Made by a program: the position numbers and the translations under genes. A stretch of 64,000 bases of DNA, from NCBI GenBank assembly GCA_965247065.1, contig CBDFGN010000006.1:1426001-1490000 (forward strand), read 5' to 3'. Below, one piece after another: positions 63,520 through 64,000 of this stretch; the stretch's first letter is position 1, and every line of letters starts with the position of its first letter. Below the pieces are notes generated by a model. That model was not told the origin of the DNA. It searched no databases and saw nothing but the letters and a program-made list of their open reading frames with translations. This DNA comes from CBDFGN01 sp965247065. GTDB taxonomy: Bacteria; Bacteroidota; Bacteroidia; Cytophagales; Cyclobacteriaceae.

Positions 63520-64000
63520 ATGGCGATTATCGCACCCTCCAACGACACAATAGTAGCACTGGCAACCCCGCCGGGCCGAGGGGCGATTGCCATTATCCGC
63601 GTGTCAGGTCCACGGGCTATTTCAATGGTTGACCGGGTTTTTCCAGCAAAAGAGTTAGCTAAACAAAAGAGCCATACTCTTCACCTGGGTTCGCTCTATG
63701 ATCACAGCCGGGAACTGGACCAAGTGTTGGTATCCCTGTTTAAGGGACCTCGCTCCTACACTAAAGAAGACCTAGTTGAGATTTCCACTCACGGATCGCC
63801 ATTTGTAATCCAGGAGGTGATCAAGCTTTTGCTTAGCAGGGGTGCTCGTTTGGCCCAGGCGGGGGAGTTCACCCAACGGGCTTTCCTGAACGGACAGTTT
63901 GACCTCGCTCAGGCCGAAGCTGTTGCCGATTTGATTGCCTGTGATTCCAAGGCCGCCCATGCAACAGCTATGAATCAAATGAGAGGCGGGTTTTCTGGGG
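63520..64000 (+). CDS. mnmE: tRNA modification GTPase MnmE, N-terminal part
   Basis: 160 codons before the right edge, ATG at 63520. The formyl-THF-binding domain is clear: APSNDTIVALATPPGRGAIA, GPRSYTKEDLVEISTHGSP, and GEFTQRAFLNGQFDLAQAEA. MnmE works with MnmG to modify the wobble uridine of certain tRNAs. The GTPase domain lies beyond the window. Confidence 0.96.
   Translation, partial: MAIIAPSNDTIVALATPPGRGAIAIIRVSGPRAISMVDRVFPAKELAKQKSHTLHLGSLYDHSRELDQVLVSLFKGPRSYTKEDLVEISTHGSPFVIQEVIKLLLSRGARLAQAGEFTQRAFLNGQFDLAQAEAVADLIACDSKAAHATAMNQMRGGFSG

Overview
The window is typical of a free-living or host-associated member of the Bacteroidota, most likely a Cytophagales-type marine bacterium. 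The evidence is gene content (FolC beside a TonB/ExbB/ExbD/SPOR/TPR envelope cluster, PorT-like small beta-barrels, a Y_Y_Y-domain propeller sensor, a GCS2-CBS fusion, an IS982 element ending in AACGTGAGTTCGA), promoters of the form TAnnTTTG with an upstream TTTG, few strong Shine-Dalgarno sites, and a tRNA without encoded CCA. No single gene identifies the species.

Layout. 1-11138 (minus strand): trmB start, folC, tonB-like, exbD, exbB, a SPOR-domain protein, an outer-membrane barrel and a 1017-residue TPR protein, then a parvulin-type isomerase and holA. 11258-13194: a TraB/GumN protein and a DUF2306 membrane protein. 13389-21046: a membrane-stress and polyamine cluster. One minus-strand operon (DUF2170, PspA, an unannotated 51-residue membrane protein, DUF4178, a lipoprotein, DUF350, membrane-anchored spermidine synthase) faces a divergent XRE/S24-like regulator, a GRDP-like protein and a cysteine-tailed protein. 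A palindrome beside the regulator encloses the -33 box of the operon promoter.

21047-25612: a GCS2-CBS ligase gene split by a precisely delimited IS1595-family element (21742-24379, 8-bp target duplication) that carries a passenger pair (unknown protein plus PIN-domain nuclease) and a small membrane protein. 25701-32348: tyrS, two small barrels, an acyltransferase, a broken hutU, a patatin and accA. 32349-39600: an accessory stretch with IS630 and IS982 insertions, a sulfotransferase, an alkaline-phosphatase-superfamily enzyme, an IS-split methyltransferase and a frameshifted deaminase, ending near tRNA-Asp. 40521-52471: two sensor proteins, a carbamoylase-type amidase, a frameshifted MFS transporter, a propeller sensor with an in-frame stop, an ArsC-fold protein, a hydroxyacyl-CoA dehydrogenase and two envelope proteins. 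52520-54387: a TPR lipoprotein split by an IS110-family element with a structured, guide-like non-coding end. 54439-57410: a hydrolase, dapD and a glycosyltransferase. 57450-62187: a DtxR/MntR-type regulator with its operator, then a complete Mn/Zn ABC importer. 62168-64000: a class III cyclase and the start of mnmE.

Four insertion sequences of four families lie within about 32 kb. At least seven genes are broken by IS insertion, single-base indels, nonsense codons or internal deletion; six can be restored exactly on paper, so the damage looks recent. I saw no CRISPR array, prophage or rRNA.
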